Part shown: positions 50,697 through 62,800 of the stretch, piece by piece
How positions within the stretch are numbered: the stretch's first letter is position 1
How the letters are laid out: each line of letters begins with the position of its first letter
Assembly: GCA_026413225.1 (NCBI GenBank)
Contig: CM048552.1
Location: forward strand, 62,201,001-62,265,000
DNA length: 64,000 nt
Origin: Otis tarda
Taxonomy: Eukaryota; Chordata; Aves; Otidiformes; Otididae
Direction: 5' to 3'
Position numbers and translations under genes: made by a program
The notes under the pieces: model-generated
Databases searched by the model: none
Told to the model about the DNA's origin: nothing
Seen by the model: the letters and a program-made list of their open reading frames with translations, nothing else

Positions 50697-51467
50697 TGAT
50701 ATTAGCCCAGCTTTGTGAATAGCACTAACTCCAAAGTCAATTCTCTAACCACTCATCAGTAGATCATTTGGGAAAGAAATGTGTAAAATAAGGTAGGGCA
50801 TTTATTTTGCATTTTGAATTCTCCACTAGCAAATAAAACCCCCCACTTAAAGTAAAGGAGCTTGCTTTGAGTAATTTTAATATACACAAACAGAAGCAAC
50901 CCTATTAAAAGTCTTAAAATGACATTTATTCAGTCAATATGAGAAGAAAGAATTCTATTACTTGGAAAGTGCTTTTCTCACTCTCACCTTTCAACCATTA
51001 TTCACACGCAATCCAAGTCACATCTGAATAAATTCCACTGGCCTTCATTACATACCATCCAGCATTATTTATTTCACATAGAATTCTTAGTGTACAGGAT
51101 AATCAAACACTTTGCCGAGAGAGCTGACTGTGAATTAAAGAGGAGAGGCAACTTCCAGCATGAAAATTCAAGAGGGGAAAATGATCCCCAGGTTAGATGT
51201 GGAAGGATCCAGAAACAGAAGGCTGCTTATCTTCAGTAAGTGAAAAGCGATGGCTGGAAGAGGGGGAACAAAGTGGAAAGTGAGAAACAACAATGCTCAA
51301 AAATTGCAGCTGTGTGAGAAGACCATAGAACAAGCAGATAAAAGCATACAAGATGAAGCACTTTCATTTGAATTAGACTCATGGGCATTAAGTAAGCCAG
51401 AAATAGCAACAGTGCACAGGGGGGAAATTGTTCATTTTGTTAGAGAGGCCTAGGAGTTAAATTTTCT

Positions 51468-51552
51468 CATCTGCCACAGGCTTTCTGGTTAGTGGTGGGG
51501 ATGTCACTCAGTCTGTGCTCCAGTTCCTCATTGGTAAAGCAGGATGTTGTGC
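51468..51552 (+). repeat. MIR SINE fragment, sense
   Basis: 'ctgccacaggctttctggtt' is followed by 'gtcactcagtctgtgctcca' and 'gttcctcattggtaaagcag'. This follows the MIR run of CTGCCACTTACTAGCT, AAGTCACTTAACCTCTCTG and TTTCCTCATCTGTAAAATGG. Only the core is recognisable. Confidence 0.65.
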
Positions 51553-52744
51553 AGAAAAGCCACAAATGGTTCAGGGGACAGTCAAGTGATAAGGGCAAGA
51601 TATGAACCCACACAGACAGCTATACCTAACCCTGATGAAGAAAAAAGGCAGAGAGAGAGACTGGCTACAGTGACCTGACCTATCTGAATTTTAGAGAGAA
51701 ATGACAGCTGGATGTACAACCACAAGAAAGAGAGATAAACCTGTGACCATAAAAAGCTTGGAGAGAAGGAAAAATTTCACCAAATAAGAAGGGTGACAAA
51801 GCACTGACAGATATATTCAAATGACAAGGCTGACTAAAATTAAAAGGAGAACAAATACCTGAGTGTACCCTCAAAGGAATGCTCTCTAATTTCACAGAGG
51901 TGTTATTTGGGCACCAGCTACTGCTGTGAATAGAGGGTATAGTCTACTCTTATCAAATAAACAGGAGAAAAGCATGGGGAAGTTATAGACAGGAAGAAAC
52001 AGTGGTTCCTGCTTGGGGGTGGAAGAAGGGAAGGGGTGGGATGTTCTTCCAAATATAGAGAAAATGGGGCAAAGACCCTTGCCACACACAACTTCAGCCT
52101 AAGAAACTTGCACACAGGGATTCTTCCATTCAGATGTGAGTCATAGGCAGAATGCAGAGCGACTGGTACAAGTGGTTATAAAATAAGATACAGGTAGTCA
52201 CAAGATGAACCTCATGTACCAAAAGAAGCAAGTAAAGGAGACAAGCAGTCTGCAAACATACTGTCTGGTTGCAGAGAGGATCACAGGGACAGAGGACACA
52301 GACAGCTGATCAGAGATGAAATTTTCCCTGAGGGCATGAACAACCCTCCTGAATCCATGTGAGTTTATTTGAGCATACAAAGGGGCCAGGAGGAAGCAGG
52401 GAACGGATGGCACTGAGGCAGCGTGCGGTCACAGTGACAGTATTTCCTTGTAAAATGCTAAAGAACTGCTGGAAATTTTTACTATCCCTCTGGCCATTCC
52501 TCCTTCATTATTTGTTCTAACCAGTACTTGAGAAAGAGCTTTTTAATATATGTGTGTAACCAACAGCATATGCATAAGTCCTTGCTAACCCCAACTTCAT
52601 TCTTTGCTGTTTATTATTTTCGGAGTGGTAAGTATGGCAAAGTAACATGCGTTAGCTGCAGGAGGCATGTCCCTGTCCCGAGAAGCCTGCTCCTGCCCTA
52701 CAATATCTAAAAGCACAAAACAGACCATGGGTGTGAGAAAGCAA

Positions 52745-52870
52745 ATAACACTGCCCCCATGTTACAGACTGAAAACCAAGGAAGAGAGCTAGCAAGTGAT
52801 TTTCCCAGGATTTCACAGGAGGTTAATGGTGAAACTGGATACTGAAACCCTCTCTCTTTAGTGTCCACCT
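52745..52870 (-). repeat. MIR SINE fragment, antisense
   Basis: 'cccccatgttacagactgaa' precedes 'agtgattttcccaggatttc', 'acaggaggttaatggtgaaa' and 'ctggatactgaaaccc'. This is the reverse-complement order of the MIR core. It ends about 240 nt before the exon at 53112 in window coordinates, so it lies just inside the large intron. Confidence 0.75.
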
Positions 52871-53111
52871 GGTATTTCAGGGGCAATGCATCTCTTTTAA
52901 GGACATTCTCTTTCATCCTCAGAGTTGCCAGAGTGTCTGGCAACAAGAGTCTTTGACTGAATGTATATATTGAGTTTATATAGCTTTAAGTCTTATTGAA
53001 CCATGTTGTACTTTGTCCTTCTCTATTTCCAGCTCCCTTGCAGTCATTTTTGGTCTGAGCTCAAATTAGTAGTACTACCAACTTCATCCACCAACCTTTT
53101 TATATACTTAC

Positions 53112-53208
53112 AGTTCTGTTGGTAAAGTTACTGAAGTCTGTCATTAAGATGTGCTTGATCATCTCTGGTGTGGAGATCACCACAAACATCTGGCGACCAA
53201 TGTAATAC
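53112..53208 (-). CDS. TBXAS1: TBXAS1 internal exon (about human residues 80-112)
   Basis: This is the first visible coding exon in transcription order. The 97-nt minus-strand exon starts with one base completing a Gly codon, then reads [20 protein letters not shown], then [12 protein letters not shown]. The human protein has [20 protein letters not shown] followed by a segment ending NFSNFTNRM. The segment covers the A-helix end, beta-1 strands and B-helix of the P450 fold. The acceptor is tttctttgtag before 53208 and the donor is ACT|gtaagt at 53111. Entry phase is 2 and exit phase is 0. The exons encoding the membrane anchor and proline-rich hinge must lie further up, beyond 64000 as far as I can see. 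Confidence 0.96.
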
Positions 53209-53806
53209 CTACAAAGAAAGAAAGTAGAGTCATTTTAGCAGACAATGACCACCAGAGAACTGTCTCCTTTCCTACGATACCTCGTTTGGCTTGAAAATAC
53301 TTGCCATTAACAAATATCACAGAAAATATATTCCCTCGGGTAAAGCAGTATCTTTCCTCATCCCTCTCAACTGTTAAATTAAGATGCACGGTCCTGGAAT
53401 TTAAAGGAAACAGCTTAAAACCTTTTACTGATTAATCAATACTCCGCCAACATTTTAACACAAAGGTTTACACACTCTATGCTCACTGTGAATTCTGTAC
53501 AAGGTGATGTAGTATCACCAAACCAAGCTACAGAGGGGCAGAACATTAGAAACCAACACCTCAAACAACAAAGAAAGACCAACAAAATAGATTATCCTGC
53601 AGTTAGCCACATGAAATGTCTTTCCATGGCAAAGCCCTGTCCACATTGACGCTTTCCAGAAGTCTCCCCAGCATGGCTGCAGTAAGGGCACACTTCCACC
53701 ACTTCCACTAGCACTGGAACCGAGTGCATCTCAGACCCCAGGCTCTGCATTACCATGAAGACAACTGTCTAACAGATACCATCTGAACCTTATGTAACAC
53801 CAATGG

Positions 53807-53838
53807 AAAAAAAAAAAGAAAAAAAGAAAAAAAAAAAG
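53807..53838 (+). repeat. A-rich simple repeat (A/G)
   Basis: This is a run of A residues broken only by three G residues, in the intron 0.6 kb from the exon at 53112-53208. No retrocopy was recognised beside it. Confidence 0.9.
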
Positions 53839-56800
53839 GTTCATCAAGTATGATGGAATTAATAAAACTTTAGAAGAAGGCTGGGAGACAGAGGTCTCTC
53901 ACTCTCTCCTTGTACACCCTCTATCTCCTTGCTCCCAGTTTAACCTGATTCTGTGTAACCAGAGTCTGTCCTTGGGGGACTTCATACCACTGTGGATGCC
54001 ACAGAGGTACTGGGATCCACCCCAACCCCACAACTCCTAGAGGTGCAGAGCTCCCTTCTGCCATAGCATTCCCCCACAAGGCCCACGGGTGCTCTGTGCC
54101 TGGCAGCTCTGCCAGAAGTACCATCAGCAAGCAGAGGTAGCCTGCAGTCCCTACCTTTGCTGATCGCAGGCGGCGCTGCCTTTGCTCTGCCAGGAAAGAG
54201 GAAGAAGAGGCTGAAGGCCAGCACAGGAGGGCCAGGCAGCTCAGAGCAGAACGCAAGAGCAATATCATAGATGCTGCAATACTGCGGTGATATCGATGCC
54301 CAATCATTTTAGTATGATATAGCTTAGGATCAATATATTGCTTATCACCTGTCTACACTGCAGCAACAGAACAGGCAAGCAAACCCTGGGCTGAATTAAA
54401 TTTAGTAACTGGAGGTTCCCATGGCAATGAAGCAGCAGCAGGACTGATTTCACTGAGGGCAAACAAGTCAGACAAATATCTTGACTCCAAAGCAGGGTTT
54501 CACAGTCCACCTTGACCTCCCATACCACCAAAACTCATAACAAAGAAATGGCAGAGAAGAACAAGAAAATAATTTTCTCCAGGAAGGAAGAGATCTTTTC
54601 TTCTCTAGTGGTTTTCCAGAGGGAACAGGCCCCAAGCCATAGGCTCCACTTGAGCCTTAGGTACAGGTAGTATGTTCTATTAAAAGAAACCTTTTTCACC
54701 TCTCCCAGTTTGCTAAACCACAGCAATAGCTGTCTGTTAACGGTCAAACTTTTTTTCAGAATCCTAATAGGTGCGTAAGAAAGATCTGAGGCCTCATTTC
54801 AAAGAGTGTTTTGATCCCAGTCTTTGGCAAAAGAGGATAATGCCCTATGTGCCCCTTCTGCATATACTTTGTACAATTTCTCTGGCATCAGAGAGGCAAA
54901 GCAAGCTCCCGAGGTGAAGACCTATGCCACTCCAAACCTACTTGGGATGATCAGCCATGGATACTGACCTCTCACGCTCACACCCAGCTTTTCTCTTCCC
55001 CTCTCCAAGTTTATTGAGTTCCTTGTCTTATTTAATGCTTAGTGACTGATGGTCCTCCAGCACACAGCTTTTTACAGGGACCAAATCCCTAACACCGGAT
55101 TCCAAATCTGAATCAGAAGCTGATTACATCTACTCAAATAACTCCAACCACAAGAGGCTCCACATGATGCATCGTGCAAAGCACATGTTTGTGTGCGTGT
55201 CTGTGAGACACTTCCAGTTTATTTCAAACTTGGGAAGCTGCAGAGCTCCAGCTCCAGTCCACTGGAATAACAGGACGGTACTCACAGTCAGAGTCTTTAT
55301 GTCACAGTGAACTTTGTGCTTGAAAGCATTCAGGACTAAAATTTGGGACAGGAGCATCTCCTACTCAAGCTGCTTTTATGAGAAAGTGATTCACAAGCCA
55401 AGCTTATGCAAACAAATCTATTCATCATCCTCCAACTCAGACCAGTCACCCAAACTCCAGTTCTGCTTCCACAGCTAAGCTCTTTCTTTTTTATTTAATC
55501 TTCTCTAACTTTCTATTGATAGACACCTATTTTTCCTTTCCTTATCCAGTCATTAATAAGGACAGAAAAGGAGAAGAAGGGGAAAAAAAAATCCCCTAAA
55601 ATTAATAAATTGAAAATACTGAAAAAATATCTTAAATTGCTTTTTAAGCAAACTTCTGCCTGCTTTTAAGGAATGACTGCTGTAAAGCACACACAGACTA
55701 CCAGTTTTTATTGTAGCCCAAAAAAAAAATCTCTTCCTCACTTTTTTCCATTCTCCTACTTTCTGTATAGAATCTTTCTAACCTTTTCTAGGAGACAAAG
55801 AGAAGAAAGTGTTTATGGACATGCTTTGTAAGTCAAAATCCACAGGCTAGGAGCACAACTTCCATGATCTTCCCCCAAAGTTAAGGAAAAAGGACAAGTA
55901 GAGCTAAGCATGAAACAAGATCGTCTGAGCTATTTTATTTAGCAAACACAGGTCCAGAATCTACAAAGCCACCAGAAAGATGCTTAACTGAGTTTTAATA
56001 TATTTTAAATCCTTTGCAGGATCAAGGCCTCGGTCACAAACCAAGAGGATATCTTTCAGCTAGGCTTTATTTTTTTTTACTTCTTCCAAAATAGGAAGTA
56101 AAAGATAAAATCCTCCTGAATAATAATCTATTCTTCCCAAGTAAATAACATATTCACCTCCGCCATGTAACTTCATTTTGATTCTGTATTACTACATGAG
56201 GATATCGCCAGTCTCACATAGATTTATTATTGAACAAAACCCGATATTCCTGTCAGATTTTAATAAATAAGAGTTTGAGAAAAACAAAAGCCTGCCGGCA
56301 AGTGCATTACAAATGGATTCATGAATAATTTAGGGCAGCACTTTTTATTAACTTTCTGTAGGTTAATCTTTTCAGAGGGCTTGTCTGCACACAAAAGTCC
56401 TACCTTTAACTACAGTGATACAGTAGCATTACACTGCTTGACCCAGTCCTTTGTAATATTTTCACATAGGGCATTCAGGGTGTAATGCAAACGCTTGGGA
56501 CTACCAAGCTCACTCCTGCAGAGGAAAAAAGAACACGTGAATGTAGTACGGCGTCCTCAGAACAATGCAGCTCTGTCCACATGGGAACCTGTTGTAACGC
56601 TGCCATACCGGTAAAAATAAATTTCATGACCCACAAACGAGTGTAATTTTACTGTGTAGGTGAGGCCTCAGTTATTTAAGTTACGCTGTTGGGTCAATTC
56701 CTATTAGACTTCAGTTGAAACTGCAGCCCTCCAAAATAGAGAAAAAAAAAAAATCCACATTTTCAGACCAGCAGCTTTAGCTCCATTGGAAGGTGAGATA

Positions 56801-57242
56801 GGAAAGACCTGGTACCAGTACATCAACAGCATGAGGACAGCATTAGTTTCCTCTAGCAGATGAATGGGCGAATGACAAGCCATCGCCTCAGTGGGCTGCC
56901 AGTGCAGGAGCAGGTAGCCCTGTGCTGCACCGTCCCCAGGAGGGCCAGGCAAAAGTTTTTCAGAAGTGTTCAAGAGATGGCATAGATCTGCTCCCAGAAG
57001 TTGCAGAAAAGGCAGGCTGCACTCTAGACTGTTTACCAAAGGGCTCACATGCAGGCGGGTGGTTACGTTACAGTATATTCAGCAAAGGAAGCTGATCTGC
57101 ATCCAGAGTATTTTAATAACTGAAGAGGCTACAAACACCCAACACACTCAACTGCAGCAGTTTGGTTAGGAAGAGCAGACATGTACCACTTTTATGATAA
57201 TTAATGACAAGGACTTCTGCCTTGTGTTCAGGTTTCACCCAA

Positions 57243-58056
57243 GATCACAGAATCATAGAATCTTAAGGTTGGAAGAGACCTCTAAGATCATCAAGTCCAA
57301 CCATCAACCTTACACCACCATGCCTACTAAACCATGTCCTGAAGTGCCGCATGTACACATTTTTTTAACACCTCCAGGGATGATGACTCCACCACTTCCC
57401 TGGGCAGCCTGTTTCAGGGCCTGACCACTCTTTCAGTAAAGAAATTTTTCCTAATATCCAACCTAAACCTCCCCTGCTGCAACTTGAGGCCTTTTCCTCT
57501 CATCCTATCGCTAGTTACTTGGAAGAAGAGACCAACACCTGCCTCCCTACAGCCTCCTGTCAGGTAGTTATAGAGAGCAACAAGGTCTCCCCTCAGCCTC
57601 CTTTTCTCCAGACTAAACAATCCCAGTTCCCTCAGCCACTCCTCATAAGACTTGTGCTCCAGACCTTTCACCAGCTTTGTTGCCCTTCTCTGAACGTGCT
57701 CCAGCAACTCCATGTCCTTCTTGTACTGAGGGGCCCAAAACTGAACACAGTATTTGAGATGCAGCCTCACTAGTGCTGAGTTCAGGGGCACAATCACTTC
57801 CCTACTCCTGCTGGCCCCACTGTTCCTGATACAAGCCAGGATGCTGTTGGCCTTCTTGGCCACCTGGGCACACTGCTGGCTCATGTTCAGCTGGCTGCCT
57901 ACAGCACTTCCACGTCTTTTTCTGCCAGGCAGCTTTCCAGCCACTCTTCCCCAAGCCTATAACATTGCATGGGATTGTTGTGACTGAAGTGCAGGACCTG
58001 GCACTTGGCCTTGTTGAACCTCATACAGTTCACCTCAGCCCATTGGTCCAGCCTGT
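57243..58056 (-). mobile_element. CR1 LINE, 5'-truncated, relatively well preserved
   Basis: On the plus strand the element starts with 'atcacagaatcatagaatc' (reversed 3' octamers) and continues with the CR1 3' UTR ('aaggttggaagagacctcta'). It then runs back through the ORF2 C-terminus. The minus-strand frame 57414-57944 includes [40 protein letters not shown] and [21 protein letters not shown] preceding piece in another frame (about 57899-58056) includes [15 protein letters not shown] and [11 protein letters not shown] frameshift with a small deletion near 57900 separates the two pieces. Similarity stops at about 58056, the 5' truncation. The copy is incomplete and cannot move by itself. It has the same orientation as TBXAS1. 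Confidence 0.95.
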
Positions 58057-59790
58057 ATGTTCCAGTCCTCTTTGCAATTAGTAATTTAGTAAACGTGTCT
58101 TTTCTTTTATCCACAAGAATAAGTGACAATCCAGCAATGATTTGGGCTGTTGGCACGTGCACCACCATTGCTTTTCGCAGAGATGTGGCCTGGGTGTCTC
58201 AACCCACACCTAGTGCCTGCTGTGGCCACAGACACAGAAGTTACCCCATGGAGGTAAGAGATGCCTGCCAAGTCCAAATATGAGCTGAAGTAGGAGCAGT
58301 GAGACAAGGACTGCCCAGGCCCTCCTGCAACTCCCAAGCACACCATCTCCCTTTCCAGTATTAGGACCCCCTGGGAAGGCAGATTTCTGTTCTCAGGCAA
58401 TGTAGCGGATCAATCAGCTACTTTTAATTTGAAGGACCAATTTAGCATCGTCCTTTCTGTGCCCCCAGGATCATTCTTGCCACACTGCTTGGTCATCTGC
58501 TGCCGACATGATCCCCCATGTCCTGAGCCACAGACATGCTCTCTGAGCAAAGCTCACCGCAATGTCGCCCTGCCACACAGGAAAAGATGGAGTGCGCGCA
58601 CAGTACATCATGGCAAAGGACCATATGTTTCTGTATAACACCTGCAGCCCTTTCACCTTGTTTGTAGTGCTGCTGTCAATTCACAGAAGACTTTGATCTC
58701 CCTATCTATTACCAGTCCCCTGTATTACAAACACATCACATTAATCATAAAACACATATACGCTGTTAGGTAATAAACAAGGCTTTGTTTTCTATTCCGC
58801 AGTCTGGTAAAGCACATAAAGATCATCTGGAAAGCTAAATGAAAATAGAAAATTTTATTATCTCTATCTTCCTCAGGGAAGAGCAAAAAAAAAAAGAAAG
58901 GGGGCGGGGTGGAAGGAGAGGTATGCAAAGACACAGAGATACAGAGGAAAAGGATAATTTTCTTAGGAGATATTTCTTTTTTTAAAAAGTTCCTTGATGA
59001 CTCTGCCTCTTTTGTTTAGAGACACCCATTCACTGCAGGCAGAGAAATGCAAGAAGGAATAGCGCACTGCTTGTTCAAAATAGGACTGAAGCCTGGCGTT
59101 ACTGGCATAATTATTTGAGAGGCTGGCAAATGGATTTGTCATGAGCACTGTCCCCTTCCAGCTCTTGCAGGCAATTCAGACTCTAGGACTAAGCGCTAGG
59201 TAACAAAGAGCTGCAAGGCCCAAACGCAATCTTCACAGAAAGGGTTACTTTGAGCTGTGAGGAAAGGAAAGGAAGGGACAAAAAATTGTCAGGTAGTGTG
59301 AGTCCCATTCTTATTTGTGTTATATTAGCAGCTAGAGACCACTAACGTTCCCAGTCTCTAATTTGGTAGGAATTATAAATAAGTAGAAGGTTTATTCTAG
59401 ACCTGTGGAGCCTACAATTTAAATAACCTGGCGTGACAAACAGTGAGAAAAACAAACAACGTCCTCCATTTTCCATCTGAGGGACTGCGGGACAGGCAGG
59501 TATGGAGGAGACAGGAATTGCCAGCAATCACCTATTTTATTTTTTTTTCTGTTGACACCCTGTGAGAACAGAGCTCCCCAGCTGCCACGTACACCTGGAA
59601 ATCCCACGCCAGCTTTCTTCAGGCAGGGGGAAGTCTGCTGGAAAGTTGGGAGCTGACTCCCGTGCCACTTCTCCTGCGCCCTGGGCTGTGACTCTAGCTG
59701 GCAGGGTGCCTTCCTGGACTATTTTTAAAAAGCACTGACAAGCTGAGTATCTCTGGATTAGAGAACTGAAGAACATTAACACTCAAGGGA

Positions 59791-59848
59791 AGAAAAAAAA
59801 AACAAAAAAAACCAAAAAACCAACAAATCAAAAAACCAACCCAAAATC
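59791..59848 (+). repeat. A/C-rich simple repeat
   Basis: This low-complexity tract is made of A-runs with spaced CC and C bases, drifting from pure A to 'aaccaacccaaaa'. A similar tract with fewer C bases lies at 7979-8014, and a T/G-rich one lies at 43733-43772. Confidence 0.85.
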
Positions 59849-62800
59849 ACAACACCTTAGAAACAGGTGAACTTATTGCACATGAAGATGAAGCCCCGGT
59901 AGCGCTGAGCAGTCTCAGGCTCAGAGAGAAGTTTGAAAGCACAGCTCTGCCAACACACACACGCCCCAGCCGGAGACTAATCCAACCCATTGTGTACATT
60001 CATGAAAAAGAAGACATGGCCACAGTGATTTCTATTTAAGAATAAATTGTTCCTCATTTCCTTTTTCGATGAACCACACTTCTTTTCATGTTGTGAAAGC
60101 TTTTAAAATAAGCACATAGAACTATTAATTTAATTCCTGACTGTATTAAAAATATCATGTAACAAGATGCCCAGACACTCGCGCACGCTTTTCTGCGCCG
60201 CTCTGTATTGCTACGCATCCACCTCTTTGACAATGTACCCACGATTAAAAATGCTATCTTCTACATACCAAGAACCCCTGCGCTATCTCCAGCTTGCACC
60301 TTGCCATAAGACCTCTGCTTTCTGCCGCGCTTAAGGAAGTATCAAAAAAGGAAGAAAATTCCGGGATTATTTATATTCTCCCCACCGCTAAAAGCACGGC
60401 TATTTTTAAAGGAGCTCCTTCCTTGTCAGGTGCAGTAAGAGACTCGTGGTAGGAAAGTAATATATTTAGGGTTGACAATAAGGAGAAGGAGGGCTGACTG
60501 GGGCCATTAGAAGGTACAGCGCTGGCAGAGCCTTTCAAATGCCTTACACCAGGCTGCAAACGAGATGTATTTCTGGGCATCTCTAACGCCGGCTGGGGTT
60601 TAGTGACTTGAGGGTGTCACACACATTTGCTAACCCCTTCCCCCAAGTGAGCAGTGCAGGAGATGCAGACTCTGCATGGCTGTGTTAATTCATTCATGAA
60701 ATGAAGTAGATGACATTTACCCACATATAAGGAATGACAGAGATTAAATTAAGCTCCCAAAGTGCCATGAAGAGGAAAAAAAAAAAACAAACAAAAAACC
60801 CCACACCTCTGAATTGAACAAGCATATTTGGCAATCTGTGTCCATTTGGTTTTCTGAGGAAGTCTGAGTCCAGATCCAAGTGTAAGTACAAAAACTCATG
60901 CCTGCATTCCTGGTTTGGGAAGAGAAGTAGCAAAGGGGATGGACAGGGACAATGGAATAATTTCTTTCCTTGCTCCAGGTGGGCTGCGGGAGAAGCCACA
61001 AGGTCCCGAGCTGTGCTCCTCCGCAGCTGGGGAGCTGCCGCTTTTTTATTTTTATCCTTGGAACTGAGCTAAGATGATTGTCACCATCACCGCTCCGTGT
61101 GCTTGCATCATACCGCTACCGCTGATTAGCTACATCAGTATTCCACTCCATTAATGCGAAATGAAAGCTGTAAATAGGGTACAGCTTTTATAGGATGCTA
61201 CCGGAAATGAAAAGCACTGGGATGTTAATAAGAAACCAGTCGCTCCTCCTGCCTGGGTGACGCTGAAAGCCCTCACAGCTCTCCACCTTGGCAAGAGCAC
61301 CAGAAGAAGGTTTCTAAATCCTTTCCCATGGTGTTTCCCACCAAGCTTGGACTGAAGTTGTCTGTGTTTTGTTAACTCGTGTTTAGACTGTGACATTTTC
61401 ACCAAAGCTTGTTTTGTCTGCACTCGTTAAAGCACGGTATGCCTGACTGACCTCATGTGATGGCACAGCAGACATTTCCTGTGGGTTTCAGCATATTTCC
61501 GCGCCCGGCCTTTCTGTGGGTTTGCGAGATGCGGTGGGAGAGCAGTCTCATCCCGTGTTCTTTGCACCTAATTCACTACTAAAGCACTCCTTTGCCATAC
61601 CCTGAAAGAAAAAACTATCACGTTACTATTTCCAGAACACTGGATTACTATTCCTAGGGAAGGCTGCATCTGGGAGATAGCAAACTTTCTGCGTGTCCAA
61701 ACTTTACTTGCTACCATCTACACACTGTTCATTTGTATGGAGTTGCATGAGTCTATTATTTATATTCAACAGTGCTACCTATTTTTATCAGTGCAGTGAA
61801 ATAAAAAAAAAAAGCTACAAGATGGCTGAGGAGGATAAGCAAACGATGTTACTCAGGCTAAACAAGGGCAGTCTTTTCTCCATCTTTTTTTTTTCCCACA
61901 CAAGGGAGGGAGAGGGATTCGCTCAACACTTATCCTGATTTCTAGTCAGGAGCTCTAAGCAGCTTCTCTTGACAGACAGGTAAGCAATTTCTGGGAAACA
62001 ACAGGCAGTATTACCCTGGCAGGGCTACAGCCATTTTGCACAAGATAAATGGAGACAGAGCAGCGCACTTGAAGAAGATGAGGGATAGGGATGTAGCTGT
62101 GATGCTACATGGAATAACATGGCTGAGAGAACACGCAGGAAGAGGGGCAGGCAGCGCAGGGCTGCTTTCTAGCAAAGCAGGGGGGACCCATCCGAATGAG
62201 TGGCAGTGAAGTCTGGGAGGATCCTCAGCATCCCAGAAAGCCGGAGAGCACACACGTGTTGTGGTGCAGGCTCCAAGGAAAATTTGGGGACAGGGGACAA
62301 AAAGAGGAGAGCATATGTGCAGCCATATGGAGAAAATGAAACAGGAAGGAGGTCAAAGAATTGAAATATAATTTGTGATACTACGACATCACAAGATACC
62401 AGCAAGCTATAAAACAGGTTGACTATAATAAAACCACAAGTGTAATAAAGTTTCTAGTTACACACCCATCAGTAAACTTCATATAAGCAAACACACTTCA
62501 AGATGACTAAAATAAAACCTGTGTGATCTGACTTCTGCCTCTCATAAAGCGTTTCTGACCATGATAAAATTGAAGTTTGTATGATTTTTCCTCCCTGATA
62601 CCTGACATCAGGGCACAAAGAAAAGCCATCTTGCCATTTCTGCAACCTTCATCTTATATATACTTTACTTATCATGGCCAGGGCTGAAGTGTGAGTAGCG
62701 TTCTCCACATCTCCAGTTTTGGTTAGCCATTTTAGCCCTGAAGGAAATAAAAGGCTTTCAGAACACACCGAGTATCTCTATCTGCTGAAGAGTCACGTCC

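Larger units (their letters stand above)
27257..53111 (-). other. TBXAS1: TBXAS1 large intron, 25,855 nt
   Basis: This is a single GT-AG, phase-0 intron between exons 53112-53208 and 27140-27256. It holds most of the repeats in the window: an L3/CR1-like LINE, a CR1 fragment with inverted parts, an ERV LTR edge, two clear MIRs on the 51-53 kb side and several short tandem duplications. Candidate non-coding conserved sequence is suggested near 31000-31700 and 43000-43250 by complex, repeat-free composition. Open frames up to 137 codons (46715-47128, plus) match nothing I know. Confidence 0.9.

Noticed and set aside
50640-50757. Possible antisense MIR around 'actccaaagtcaattctctaaccac'
   Set aside because: Only one block matches MIR and the central core is unclear.
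53921-54307. 128-codon minus-strand open frame with a Leu/Ser-rich start
   Set aside because: It looks a little like a signal peptide but has no domain or family match. It lies in intron on the gene strand with no convincing splice link.
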